DNA of 64,000 nucleotides, from assembly GCF_049537125.1 (NCBI RefSeq), contig NZ_JBMVQY010000001.1, forward strand, positions 620,001-684,000. Reading direction: 5' to 3'. A program made the position numbers and the translations under genes. The notes below the pieces were generated by a model. The model had not been told where the DNA came from. It made no database searches and worked only from the letters and a program-made list of their open reading frames with translations. This document shows, piece by piece, positions 56,630 through 64,000 of this stretch. How positions within the stretch are numbered: position 1 is the stretch's first letter; each line of letters begins with the position of its first letter. This DNA is from Limisphaera sp026417315 (GTDB taxonomy: Bacteria; Verrucomicrobiota; Verrucomicrobiia; Limisphaerales; Limisphaeraceae).

Positions 56630-56664
56630 GGTTCGGACACACCCAGCCGTTGAATTCGCTTCAC
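56626..56664 (-). CDS. possible 12-residue leader frame coupled to dksA
   Basis: GTG at 56664 has GGAGG exactly five bases upstream, the best ribosome-binding site in the window. The frame reads MKRIQRLGVSEP and its TGA overlaps the GTG start of the dksA-like gene (GTGA). The strong Shine-Dalgarno is about 40 bases from the dksA start, too far to serve it directly, so termination-reinitiation coupling is plausible. Confidence 0.4.
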   Translation of the reverse strand: MKRIQRLGVSEP

Positions 56665-56742
56665 TCCTTCCTCCACCGGGGCCCCCGCCCCATGGAGGGT
56701 GGGCGAATGTACCAAAGAAAACATCGGACGCCAGAAGAAAAT

Positions 56743-56770
56743 TTGTAGCAGGGATCCGCCGCCGGGCCAA
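56743..56770 (-). promoter_or_regulatory. putative promoter of dksA-rpmG-rpsR
   Basis: Minus-strand TTGGCC (56765-56770), 16-base spacer, TACAAA (56743-56748). The predicted leader of about 105 bases holds the short upstream frame. A second -10-like box, TACATT (56706-56711), lies closer. Confidence 0.45.
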
Positions 56771-56826
56771 GTCCCCGGATCGCAGGGCGCGTTTCAGCGC
56801 GGGGCCGCAGGAGGCGGTGAAGACCG

Positions 56827-59112
56827 TCAGGACGGGGCCAGCAACCGTTCCACCGCAGCCATCAGCATGGACGCCACCTGTCCGTCTTTGACGACGTAAA
56901 CGTTGGCGCCGGCCTCGTATCCTCGCCGTCGGCCCGCCTCGTCAGCCCGCCACGTCATCAAGATGACCGGCAGATGCAGCAGTCGCGGATCCCGTCGGAT
57001 TCGTCGAATCAGTTCGAGCCCGTCCAGCCCGGGCATTTCCAAATCCGTGAGGACCAGGTCATAAGGATGCTGGTGGAGGGCCTGCCAGGCCTCCCACCCG
57101 TCCCCCGCCACGTCCGCCTGGTAGCCGCGCTGCGTCAACAGACGGCGTGTCATCTCTCGCGCCGTGGCCGAATCGTCCACGGCCAGAATGCGCCGTTGTC
57201 CCGCGGGCGGGTGGGCGGCACGGGCCGGCCGCATTTCAATTCGCCAGTTCCGGGCGCCCTGCGTTGCCGCCGCCAATTCGAGCGGCGCCAGGACCACCAC
57301 GGGCCGGCCGTCCTCCAGAACCGCCGTTCCGCTCAACCCGGGAAAGCGACCCAGTCGGGGATCCAGGGGCTGCAGCAGAAGTTCTCGCTCGCCCAGGCAC
57401 CGGTCCACCAACCAGCCGTACATGCCCTGAGCGGTTCGCACCATCACGGCCCACCAGGGACCGGCGCTGGACAGTCGCGGCTCCAATCCCAGGAGACTTT
57501 CCAGGCTGACCAGGGCCACCGTCTGTCCCTGCACCCGGACGAAGGGCTGTTCCCCCAGACCGTCCACGTCTTCCGGCATGACCCGCGTGACGCGTTCCAC
57601 CTGGTCCAACGGAAACGCGTAGACTTCCGTGGCCACCTCCACGACCAGGGTCCGTACCACGGACAACGTCAGCGGCAAGCGCAGTTCAAAACACGTGCCA
57701 CAACCCGGCTGCGTGAACACCTGGATGCGTCCCCGCATCGCATGCACGGCCTCGCGCACCACGTCCAAGCCCACGCCCCGTCCGGAATCCGAGGTCACAC
57801 ATTCCTTCAAGCTGAACCCGGGCTCGAACAAGAACTCCAGCAGCGCAGCCTCGTTCATCCGGGCCAGAGCCTCGGCCGAAGCGCGACCCGAACGAACCAC
57901 GCAATCCCGCAATCGCGCCAGATCCACTCCGCGCCCGTCGTCCGCCACACGGATCCACAGCTCATGCGCCTCCACACCCGCTTCAACACGGACGACCGCC
58001 GGCAGCGGTTTGCCCGCCCGCCGACGCTCTTCGGGGAGTTCGCAACCATGGTCGATTGCATTGCGCACCAGGTGCATCAGCAGCTGTTCCACGCGCTCCA
58101 GGATTTCGCAGTCGATCCGTGTCCCTTGTCCCTCGATCGCCAGGCGCACCTCTTTGCCGGTCGCGCGCGCCAGATCTCGAACCAGCCGCGGCAGACGGCG
58201 CACCGCCTCGGCAAAAGGCCGCACTCGGGCCAGCAAAACCTCCAGGTACAACCGGTGCGACCATTGCGCCGTACGGCGGTCGTGCTCCCGCAGGGCCTCG
58301 CAGCACGATCCCAGAGAATCCGCGCAATCCGCCCACAGCTTCGACAGGTCTTCCACCAGCCCGGGGACCGGGCTCGGCGCCGTCCCCGGTTCTGCACCGC
58401 GCAACTGTCCGAGCAGACGATCCCCCTCCGCGTGACGACGTCGCAAGGCCTGCAGTTTGTCGACAAACGGTCCCAGCCACCGAGCATCGGAAAGCGCCTG
58501 GCCGGCCAGAGTCATCAGGCGATTGAGGCGCTCTGCCTCCCAGCGCTTGCTCCAGGCCATCCCCGCCGGCTCCGGTTCCGAGGAGGGTTGCGGCAGGGAA
58601 GACGATGCCGGCATCGGGGCGGTCCCGGCGCTCATCAGCGGTTGCGCCGCGCCCGCCTCCGCCGCTCCGGCACCGGGCGGGCCCGTTTTGCGGACCTTCA
58701 GCGGGTCGCGCACTTGCGCCACCAGGTGGGCCAGGCTTTCCAGAATGTCCGGCACCACGGAACGATGGCTTTCCAGCCAGGCCGCCAAATCCCTGGGCGC
58801 CTGCCGGGCCATGGCCTGGATGCCATCCGCCGCCCGCAGCAACACGTCCACTTCTCCCGACCCCACCGACAACCGCCGATCCCGCACCAGAGCCAGACAG
58901 TCTTCCATGGCGTGCACCACCCGCACGATGGGATCCAATCCCACGACCCGCGCCGCTCCCTTCAGAGAATGCAAGGCTCGTAACAGTTCGTCCACGAGCG
59001 GCTGGGAATCGGGGGCCTGCTCCAATTCCAACAGACGCTGCACCACCAGCGCCATCTGCGGCTCTGCTTCCCGGGCAAACAGTTCCAGCAGCGACTGATC
59101 CTCGGGATTCAT
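56827..59112 (-). CDS. hybrid histidine kinase CheA with receiver domain (WspE-like)
   Basis: 761 residues. Domains in order: HPt with phospho-His48 (LLRALHSLKGAARV), a Pro/Ala linker, the dimer helices, the HATPase (N box HLVRNAIDHGCE, DDGRGVD, GRGVGLDVVREAV), a CheW-like coupling domain (LVVEVATEVYAFPLDQVERV), and a C-terminal receiver from about residue 640 with Asp690 (LVLTDLEMPG) and Lys742. A C-terminal receiver is the architecture of WspE. It overlaps the upstream adaptor gene (ATGA). No separate CheY or GGDEF output gene is nearby. Confidence 0.88.
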   Translation of the reverse strand: MNPEDQSLLELFAREAEPQMALVVQRLLELEQAPDSQPLVDELLRALHSLKGAARVVGLDPIVRVVHAMEDCLALVRDRRLSVGSGEVDVLLRAADGIQAMARQAPRDLAAWLESHRSVVPDILESLAHLVAQVRDPLKVRKTGPPGAGAAEAGAAQPLMSAGTAPMPASSSLPQPSSEPEPAGMAWSKRWEAERLNRLMTLAGQALSDARWLGPFVDKLQALRRRHAEGDRLLGQLRGAEPGTAPSPVPGLVEDLSKLWADCADSLGSCCEALREHDRRTAQWSHRLYLEVLLARVRPFAEAVRRLPRLVRDLARATGKEVRLAIEGQGTRIDCEILERVEQLLMHLVRNAIDHGCELPEERRRAGKPLPAVVRVEAGVEAHELWIRVADDGRGVDLARLRDCVVRSGRASAEALARMNEAALLEFLFEPGFSLKECVTSDSGRGVGLDVVREAVHAMRGRIQVFTQPGCGTCFELRLPLTLSVVRTLVVEVATEVYAFPLDQVERVTRVMPEDVDGLGEQPFVRVQGQTVALVSLESLLGLEPRLSSAGPWWAVMVRTAQGMYGWLVDRCLGERELLLQPLDPRLGRFPGLSGTAVLEDGRPVVVLAPLELAAATQGARNWRIEMRPARAAHPPAGQRRILAVDDSATAREMTRRLLTQRGYQADVAGDGWEAWQALHQHPYDLVLTDLEMPGLDGLELIRRIRRDPRLLHLPVILMTWRADEAGRRRGYEAGANVYVVKDGQVASMLMAAVERLLAPS

Positions 59113-60368
59113 CGCCCAATCTGCCTTCGTGGATCCTGAGTCCATTCGATCTCCAGCTCCCCTGATGCCCGATCCCAGTCCAACAATCCCACCCACCGGT
59201 CCGCGTAGCGGAACATGCCACAAGTGGAGCGCCCGATCGAACCGGACAATGTGACCGGCGCCTCTTGGATCTGCTCCATGCCCACCCGCACAACGTCCAC
59301 CAACTGATCCACGGGCCATGCGAACGGGCCACGCTCGGATTGCGCGATCATTACCCACGGGCCCGCCGCGCCGCCGCAACGAACCACCGGATCCTCGCGA
59401 CCCAGCATCCATCGCAACGACAGGCAGGGGATCACCGCCCCTCGCCATTGGACCAGGCCGCAGACCGCCCCCGGACGCAACCTGGGCAGCCGGTGCATCG
59501 CCAGGGGCCCGGTAATCTCGGCCACATGCCGGGCAGGCACGGCCCACCATTCCCCGTCCAACGCAAACACCACCACGCCCGTCGCGGGGGAGCGACCGGC
59601 TCGCAAAGGCCGGCTCAGCCACGCCTCGAAACTCCCCGGTTCCGCCGCCGGAGCCAGGGCATCCAACACCACTTGGGCGGCCGCCTGAAACACCGCACAG
59701 GCCGTACAGTTCCGCACGCGTTCCAGTTGCGGGCATTGGCCACTGCCCAGTGAGCCCTCCGTCCGCCAACAACCGGGCAGGCTGACAGCCTGCGCGGCGA
59801 CCACCTGCGCGGAATCGCCTTGCCCGCGGCAAAGGGGCAGCCCCGATCGGCCTCCGTGGAGCGGTTGCGTGCAGAGTTCGATCCGCAACGCGCGGGGCCT
59901 CAGAGTCGGGCCGGCTTCAATGGCCCTGCGAACCATATGCCCCAGCCCTGCGCCCCAAAGCTCTTCCCAACGCACCCAGTGAAGCAAGCCCTGTTCGTCC
60001 AACACCACCCGCGGCACCAGGGGCCAATCCTTCCGACCCGAGTCCCGCTCGACGAAATCTTCCGCCCGACACCGAATCACGCCCCAAACACAGTCCACCA
60101 AAAAGCCCGCTCTGTGCTCGCGACCCGTGCCGTCTGGAACCAGTGCGACCAGGATGCGCGAGCGCGAGCGCACAGGTGTGGGACGGTCGAGCCACCAGGC
60201 CCCCATGTCCACCACCGGCCAAAACCGGTCGCGAACACGCACCCAGCCCGTCCACGGCGCCGGTGCCCCCGGTTGCGGAAGCAGACACGACCCGGGCAAC
60301 ACCCCCTCGATCCGTTTTGCCTCGACGACAAAGCGGTGCCCGTCCAACCGATACTCCAAACCCACCAT
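59109..60368 (-). CDS. fused double CheW adaptor (WspB-WspD-like)
   Basis: 419 residues with two CheW-type domains: about 1-110 (LEYRLDGHRFVVEAKRIEGV, VRVRDRFWPVVDMGAWW) and about 263-410 (VVFALDGEWWAVPARHVAEI, GLVQWRGAVIPCLSLRWMLG). Between them is a Cys cluster: Cys200-Trp, Cys212, Cys221 and Cys224 (Cys-x11-Cys-x8-Cys-x2-Cys). This matches my memory of the CW...SCPEL...HCRNCPVY segment that opens WspD. The protein thus looks like WspB fused to WspD, with the intervening WspC methyltransferase gene missing. ATG 60368 has GGGGAG six bases upstream. It links the receptor to the kinase. Confidence 0.82.
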   Translation of the reverse strand: MVGLEYRLDGHRFVVEAKRIEGVLPGSCLLPQPGAPAPWTGWVRVRDRFWPVVDMGAWWLDRPTPVRSRSRILVALVPDGTGREHRAGFLVDCVWGVIRCRAEDFVERDSGRKDWPLVPRVVLDEQGLLHWVRWEELWGAGLGHMVRRAIEAGPTLRPRALRIELCTQPLHGGRSGLPLCRGQGDSAQVVAAQAVSLPGCWRTEGSLGSGQCPQLERVRNCTACAVFQAAAQVVLDALAPAAEPGSFEAWLSRPLRAGRSPATGVVVFALDGEWWAVPARHVAEITGPLAMHRLPRLRPGAVCGLVQWRGAVIPCLSLRWMLGREDPVVRCGGAAGPWVMIAQSERGPFAWPVDQLVDVVRVGMEQIQEAPVTLSGSIGRSTCGMFRYADRWVGLLDWDRASGELEIEWTQDPRRQIGR

Positions 60369-60473
60369 GGCGCACTCCCCGCCCTCGCAGGGCCTGCCCA
60401 CTCCCGATCCTCGCGCGGAGGCTTCACTACCTGCCCAGCGCCCGCGCTCCCCGGTCGTCCCCGGTAAACCTCG

Positions 60474-62099
60474 TCACCGGGTCCCTGTTGTCTCCTCCTG
60501 CTCGTCGACCCTGCTCGGACAACGGATCAAAACCATGACCAGCTCGTCCAGCCCTCCCACCACGCGCCATGCTTCACGGGCCGCCCGTTCGGCCTGCTGC
60601 GAAGCTTCGGTGCTGCGTTCGCACAGCTCGACCAACCCGCGCAACCGCTCGGCCAGCAGAGTCGCCTCCTGTCCCCGTTGCCGCAGTCGTTTTGCGGCTT
60701 CGGCGCGGGAAACCGAATCGTCGGGCATGGTCCGGCCCGCGTCCGGTCCGGACAGGTCGGATAAGCCGGCCTGCAGCGCGTTTTCGCAGGCCCGCGCCCC
60801 CGCTTCGGCGTCCTCGCGCACCTGCTGCAATGCCCGCTCGATTTCCCCCACCGCCACCGCCGTTTGATCGGCCAGACGCCGAACCTCCGCCGCCACGACC
60901 GCAAAGCCCAGCCCATATTCACCGGCCTTTTCCGCCTCGATGGCTGCATTGACCGCCAGTAACTGGGACTGGTCAGCAGCCTTGGCGATCATCACCAGGG
61001 CCCGTTGCATCGACTCGACCGCCTGGACCAGGCGGTTCAGACGTCCGCGCAGCTGGATCCAGTCTTCCCCGGCTCGCCGCAACCCGCGGTCTCCGCCAAG
61101 GGCCTCTGCGCGCGCGGCAACAGCCGCCTGTGTGCTGTCCGGTTCCGCCGCGGCCTGCAGTTCTTCAGTCCACCTTTTCAACTCGGCCGCCAGGGCCTCC
61201 AGCGTCCGCCGCGCCTGCCCGTTCAGCGTGCGGACCTCCGCTGTCTGGGCCTCCAGTTCCCGGAGCCGCAGCCCGCATTCCTCACGCAAATCCCTGACCC
61301 GGCGGCCTGCGCCGCAAACCGCTTCATGGATTTCAGCCGCGCGCCCCACCGCGCGGGTCAACCGGTCTCCCACACGCACCCAGAGCCCGTTGCCCACGAC
61401 AGGCCAGGGCGTGCGCCATTGCCCCTGCTCCACTGCCTCCGCCCAACCGGTGAGTGCCCGGCCGATGCGTCGGGACACCCGTTGCCCCGACCACCAAAGG
61501 CCTCCTGCCGCCAGGGCAGCCAATCCCAGCGCGCCCCAACCCGTCCATCGCAAGCGCCGGAGCCTTGCCTCTTGGGCGGCCGCGTGAATCTGCTCCCACG
61601 ACTGCAACTCGGGCAGCAGTCGTTGCCACCGTTCCACGGCAGCGCCATGGAATTCGGCGTACCGCGCGCGAGCCGCCGGGCCTTCGGCCTCCACGGTCGC
61701 CAGCACTCGCGCCTGGGAGGCGATCCATTCCCGGATCAATTCCAGCGCGGCGCGCAGTCGCTCCCGCACCGCCGGGTCCGAGTTCGAGTCCGCCTGCGAT
61801 TGCGCCAGCAATGCCGCCAGCTCTTGCGAGTCAGGCCCCTCGGAAACCGCCGGCCCGGGACGCGACCCACCCTGCAGCAGGTCCCGTCCGGCCGCCTCCA
61901 CCCGGGTTTGGAAGAGCTGCACGCGTTGTGCCAGGCGCTGCACTTCACGCAGCTCGCCTTCCACCTGCGCACGACGAAGATCTGCCCAAAGCCCGGCGGC
62001 AAGCGCCAACACCAAAGCCAAACCGCTTACAAGGGCCCCCACCCGATCGGGCGGCCCAAACCGGCGCCGGTCTTCGTTGCTGCTGGGCTGCGCCACCAT
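60474..62099 (-). CDS. methyl-accepting chemotaxis protein, WspA-like
   Basis: 541 residues: one N-terminal helix (about 20-40), an extracytoplasmic helical sensor (about 41-185), a second helix (GWGALGLAALAAGGLWW), then a cytoplasmic coiled coil. The hairpin tip NAAIEAEKAGEYGLGFAVV, followed by RRLADQTAVAVGEIE, is the WspA-type variant rather than the common NAAIEAARAGEQGRGFAVV. It ends EETTGTR with no CheR-docking pentapeptide. It is the first gene of the cluster, 105 bases before the adaptor, and is divergent from the Gfo/Idh gene. Confidence 0.87.
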   Translation of the reverse strand: MVAQPSSNEDRRRFGPPDRVGALVSGLALVLALAAGLWADLRRAQVEGELREVQRLAQRVQLFQTRVEAAGRDLLQGGSRPGPAVSEGPDSQELAALLAQSQADSNSDPAVRERLRAALELIREWIASQARVLATVEAEGPAARARYAEFHGAAVERWQRLLPELQSWEQIHAAAQEARLRRLRWTGWGALGLAALAAGGLWWSGQRVSRRIGRALTGWAEAVEQGQWRTPWPVVGNGLWVRVGDRLTRAVGRAAEIHEAVCGAGRRVRDLREECGLRLRELEAQTAEVRTLNGQARRTLEALAAELKRWTEELQAAAEPDSTQAAVAARAEALGGDRGLRRAGEDWIQLRGRLNRLVQAVESMQRALVMIAKAADQSQLLAVNAAIEAEKAGEYGLGFAVVAAEVRRLADQTAVAVGEIERALQQVREDAEAGARACENALQAGLSDLSGPDAGRTMPDDSVSRAEAAKRLRQRGQEATLLAERLRGLVELCERSTEASQQAERAAREAWRVVGGLDELVMVLIRCPSRVDEQEETTGTR

Positions 62100-62266
62100 G
62101 CCCGCGTCACTCTTGCTTCATCCCGGCTCCTGCACGCCTGTCCCACATCGGCACGCGCAAGCTCGATCCGGAGACAGGGGTTGTAACGGCGTCAGAGTGG
62201 CCGGTTGGCGGCAGCAGCTCAAGCCTGTTCTTTGGGGGCAGACCGGCCCACCGACCACGCTTTTGC

Positions 62267-62295
62267 TTGGGCTCGTTGCCCCACCGGCCTACAGT
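62267..62295 (+). promoter_or_regulatory. putative promoter of the Gfo/Idh gene
   Basis: TTGGGC (62267-62272), 17-base spacer, TACAGT (62290-62295), seven bases before the ATG at 62303. Confidence 0.45.
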
Positions 62296-62302
62296 ACACG
62301 AC

Positions 62303-63454
62303 ATGGAGAAGGTACGGTTGGGCATCATCGGATTGGGCAACATCGGCCGTTACCATGCCGACTATCTGTTGCAGGGCAAGGTCCAGCGCTGCGAACTGGT
62401 GGCGGTGTGCGATCCCGTGGCTCCGTTGGACCGTTATGGCGCGCTGCAGAGGTTTACGGATGCTGAAGCCCTGTTCCGGTCGGGCTGCGTGGATGCGGTC
62501 CTCATTGCCACCCCCCACTATCAGCACACCACGCTTGGCATCGCCGCCCTGGAGGCCGGCCTTCACATCCTGGTCGAAAAACCGATCTCTTCGCACAAGG
62601 CCGACGCCGAACGCCTCATCGCCGCCAGCCGGCAACATCCGAACCTGGTCTTCGCCGGCATGTTCCAGCTCCGCACCGAGCCGCGCTACCAGAAACTGCG
62701 CAGGCTCATCACCAGCGGCGAGCTGGGAGAAATCGTCCGCGTCAACTGGATCAACACCGACTGGTATCGGACGGAGATCTATTTCGCCAGCGGCGGCTGG
62801 CGCGCCACCTGGAAAGGCGAGGGTGGGGGCGTTCTCTTGAACCAGTGCCTTCACAATCTGGACACCCTGCAGTGGCTCTGCGGCATGCCGAGCCGCGTCC
62901 GCGGCTTCTGTCAATTCGGCCGCTACCATGACATCGAAGTCGAGGACAACGTCACCGCCTATCTGGAGTGGCCGAACCGTGCCACCGGCGTTTTCCTGGG
63001 GTCCACCGGCGAGAGCCCCGGCACCAACCGGCTGGAAATTGCAGGTACGCGGGGCAAGGTGGTTCTGGAGAACAACCGTCTGTTTTTCACCCGCAACGAA
63101 GTGGACATGATCGAGTTCAGTCGCACCGCCAAACAAGCGTTTGCACGACCGGACGTCTGGAATGTCGAAATCCCCTTCACGGACGCCGTGCTGCCCCATG
63201 CCATCATGGTCCAGAACTTCGTCAATGCCATCCTGGACGGGGAACCCCTCATCGCCCCGGGCCCCGAGGGCATCCATTCGGTCGAGCTGGCCAATGCCAT
63301 CGTGTTCTCCGCCCTGCTGGATCGAACGCTCGACCTGCCCATGGACGGCGCCGCCTGGGAAGCCAAACTCCGGGAATTGATCGCCCAGTCCAAAAAGGAG
63401 AAGAGGGTCGTGCAGGTCGAGGCCGCCGATTTTACCGCATCCTTTCGACGTTGA
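62303..63454 (+). CDS. Gfo/Idh/MocA family oxidoreductase
   Basis: 383 residues. The NAD(P)-binding start is VRLGIIGLGNIGRYHADYLL; VLIATPHYQHTTLGIAALEAGLHILVEKP (broken here for description) contains the catalytic EKP motif with the Lys, and GGGVLLNQCLHNLDTLQWLCG has the active-site His. It oxidises or reduces a sugar or inositol-type substrate in the cytosol; substrate unknown. The start is set by homology and by the promoter seven bases upstream. A sugar isomerase follows after 81 bases. Confidence 0.92.
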   Translation: MEKVRLGIIGLGNIGRYHADYLLQGKVQRCELVAVCDPVAPLDRYGALQRFTDAEALFRSGCVDAVLIATPHYQHTTLGIAALEAGLHILVEKPISSHKADAERLIAASRQHPNLVFAGMFQLRTEPRYQKLRRLITSGELGEIVRVNWINTDWYRTEIYFASGGWRATWKGEGGGVLLNQCLHNLDTLQWLCGMPSRVRGFCQFGRYHDIEVEDNVTAYLEWPNRATGVFLGSTGESPGTNRLEIAGTRGKVVLENNRLFFTRNEVDMIEFSRTAKQAFARPDVWNVEIPFTDAVLPHAIMVQNFVNAILDGEPLIAPGPEGIHSVELANAIVFSALLDRTLDLPMDGAAWEAKLRELIAQSKKEKRVVQVEAADFTASFRR

Positions 63455-63535
63455 ACCCGCGCGGCGGTGCGCGGCCCGCATGGTGCTCCCACGGGGTCGC
63501 CGAGACCGCTGCCGCAACCCCTGTGCAACAGAGCC

Positions 63536-64000
63536 ATGAAACTCATGGGAATTGGTGACGAGGCGGGCGTGCGCATCGAGAGTCAGATCGCCGCCCTGCG
63601 CGAACTCGGATGGACCTTCATCGAGCCCCGTACCGTGGAGGTGGCCGGATACCCCAAGGGCAACTTCCACGACATCCCCGACCCGGCCTTCGACGCGGCC
63701 GTGGCCCAGCTCGAAAAGGCCGGCATCCAGCCATACTGCTTCGGGTCCACCATCATGAACTGGGCCAAAACCATCGACACGCCGTACGAGGTGACCCTGG
63801 CCGAGGTGCGCCGCGCCATTCCGCGCATGAAACGCGTCGGCGCCCGCTACATCCGCATCATGAGCTTCAAGCCCGGCGACGACGAGTACAAGATCCCCAC
63901 CAAGGTCTTCGAGCGCGTGCGCGAAGTCACCCAGATGTTTCTCGACCAGGGGCTGCAGCCCGTCCACGAAAACTGCATGAACTACGGCGGCATGAGCTGG
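63536..64000 (+). CDS. sugar phosphate isomerase/epimerase (cut by window edge)
   Basis: First 155 residues of an AP-endonuclease-2-type TIM barrel; the gene runs off the right edge. KLMGIGDEAGVRIESQIAAL, LGWTFIEPRTVEVAGYPKG, IQPYCFGSTIMNWAKTID and LQPVHENCMNYGGMSW (with Glu and His metal ligands) fit the xylose-isomerase-like family. It pairs with the Gfo/Idh gene as in many sugar or inositol catabolic operons. There is no signal peptide, unlike the Tat-exported relative at 49328. Confidence 0.85.
   Translation, partial: MKLMGIGDEAGVRIESQIAALRELGWTFIEPRTVEVAGYPKGNFHDIPDPAFDAAVAQLEKAGIQPYCFGSTIMNWAKTIDTPYEVTLAEVRRAIPRMKRVGARYIRIMSFKPGDDEYKIPTKVFERVREVTQMFLDQGLQPVHENCMNYGGMSW

Overview
The window is a 64 kb piece of a high-GC bacterial chromosome, about two thirds G+C by eye, with long gene-free spacers. 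The gene set fits Verrucomicrobiota, perhaps near Limisphaera. Pointers are a type-2 leuA, an HpnH hopanoid radical-SAM enzyme, a pectin/rhamnogalacturonan locus with a DUF3826-like gene, a tmRNA tag ending ALAA, and a DksA-like protein next to rpmG and rpsR. That placement is inference from remembered families; no search was run.

Layout, left to right. (1) 1-1132: pnp (cut by the window edge) and rpsO. (2) 1861-5867: a complete potABCD polyamine ABC transporter with overlapping genes and an intrinsic terminator. (3) 6161-9812: tmRNA, then an HtrA-like lipoprotein protease followed by a homologue that has lost its catalytic residues. (4) 9898-14290: ligA with two large insertions, convergent with leuA, which lies behind a complete leucine attenuator. 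(5) 14630-21294: one leftward operon of a PEPCK-like P-loop gene, purK, ilvD, purE, sbtA and sbtB, with a bicarbonate theme. (6) 22111-29318: an unknown gene, mutS, proC, an AI-2E-type permease, and a SCO1/DUF420 pair linked to cytochrome oxidase. (7) 29767-41071: an RG-rich coiled-coil protein, a small lipoprotein, hpnH, an orphan sufC, queA, a RibD-C-type reductase, a hexapeptide acyltransferase, hisF, a YdcH-like protein, a threonine aldolase and glgC. (8) 41584-50287: nikR, divergent from a pectin/rhamnose degradation operon (GH78, BNR sialidase-like, DUF3826-like, PL1, Tat-exported TIM barrel). (9) 50987-54992: an Aas-type fusion (MFS, PlsC and acyl-ACP synthetase) split by a one-base frameshift in a G run, then a thioesterase. 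(10) 55608-62099: rpsR, rpmG and dksA, and a compact Wsp-like chemosensory cluster in which the WspB and WspD adaptors are fused and the methylation genes are missing. (11) 62303-64000: a Gfo/Idh/MocA oxidoreductase and a truncated sugar isomerase.

The points most worth a second look are the leuA attenuator with an apparently leaderless leader peptide, the reduced Wsp-like system, the frameshifted Aas fusion, and a promoter layout repeated about ten times in which the -10 box lies 6-9 bases from the start codon, implying widespread leaderless transcripts.
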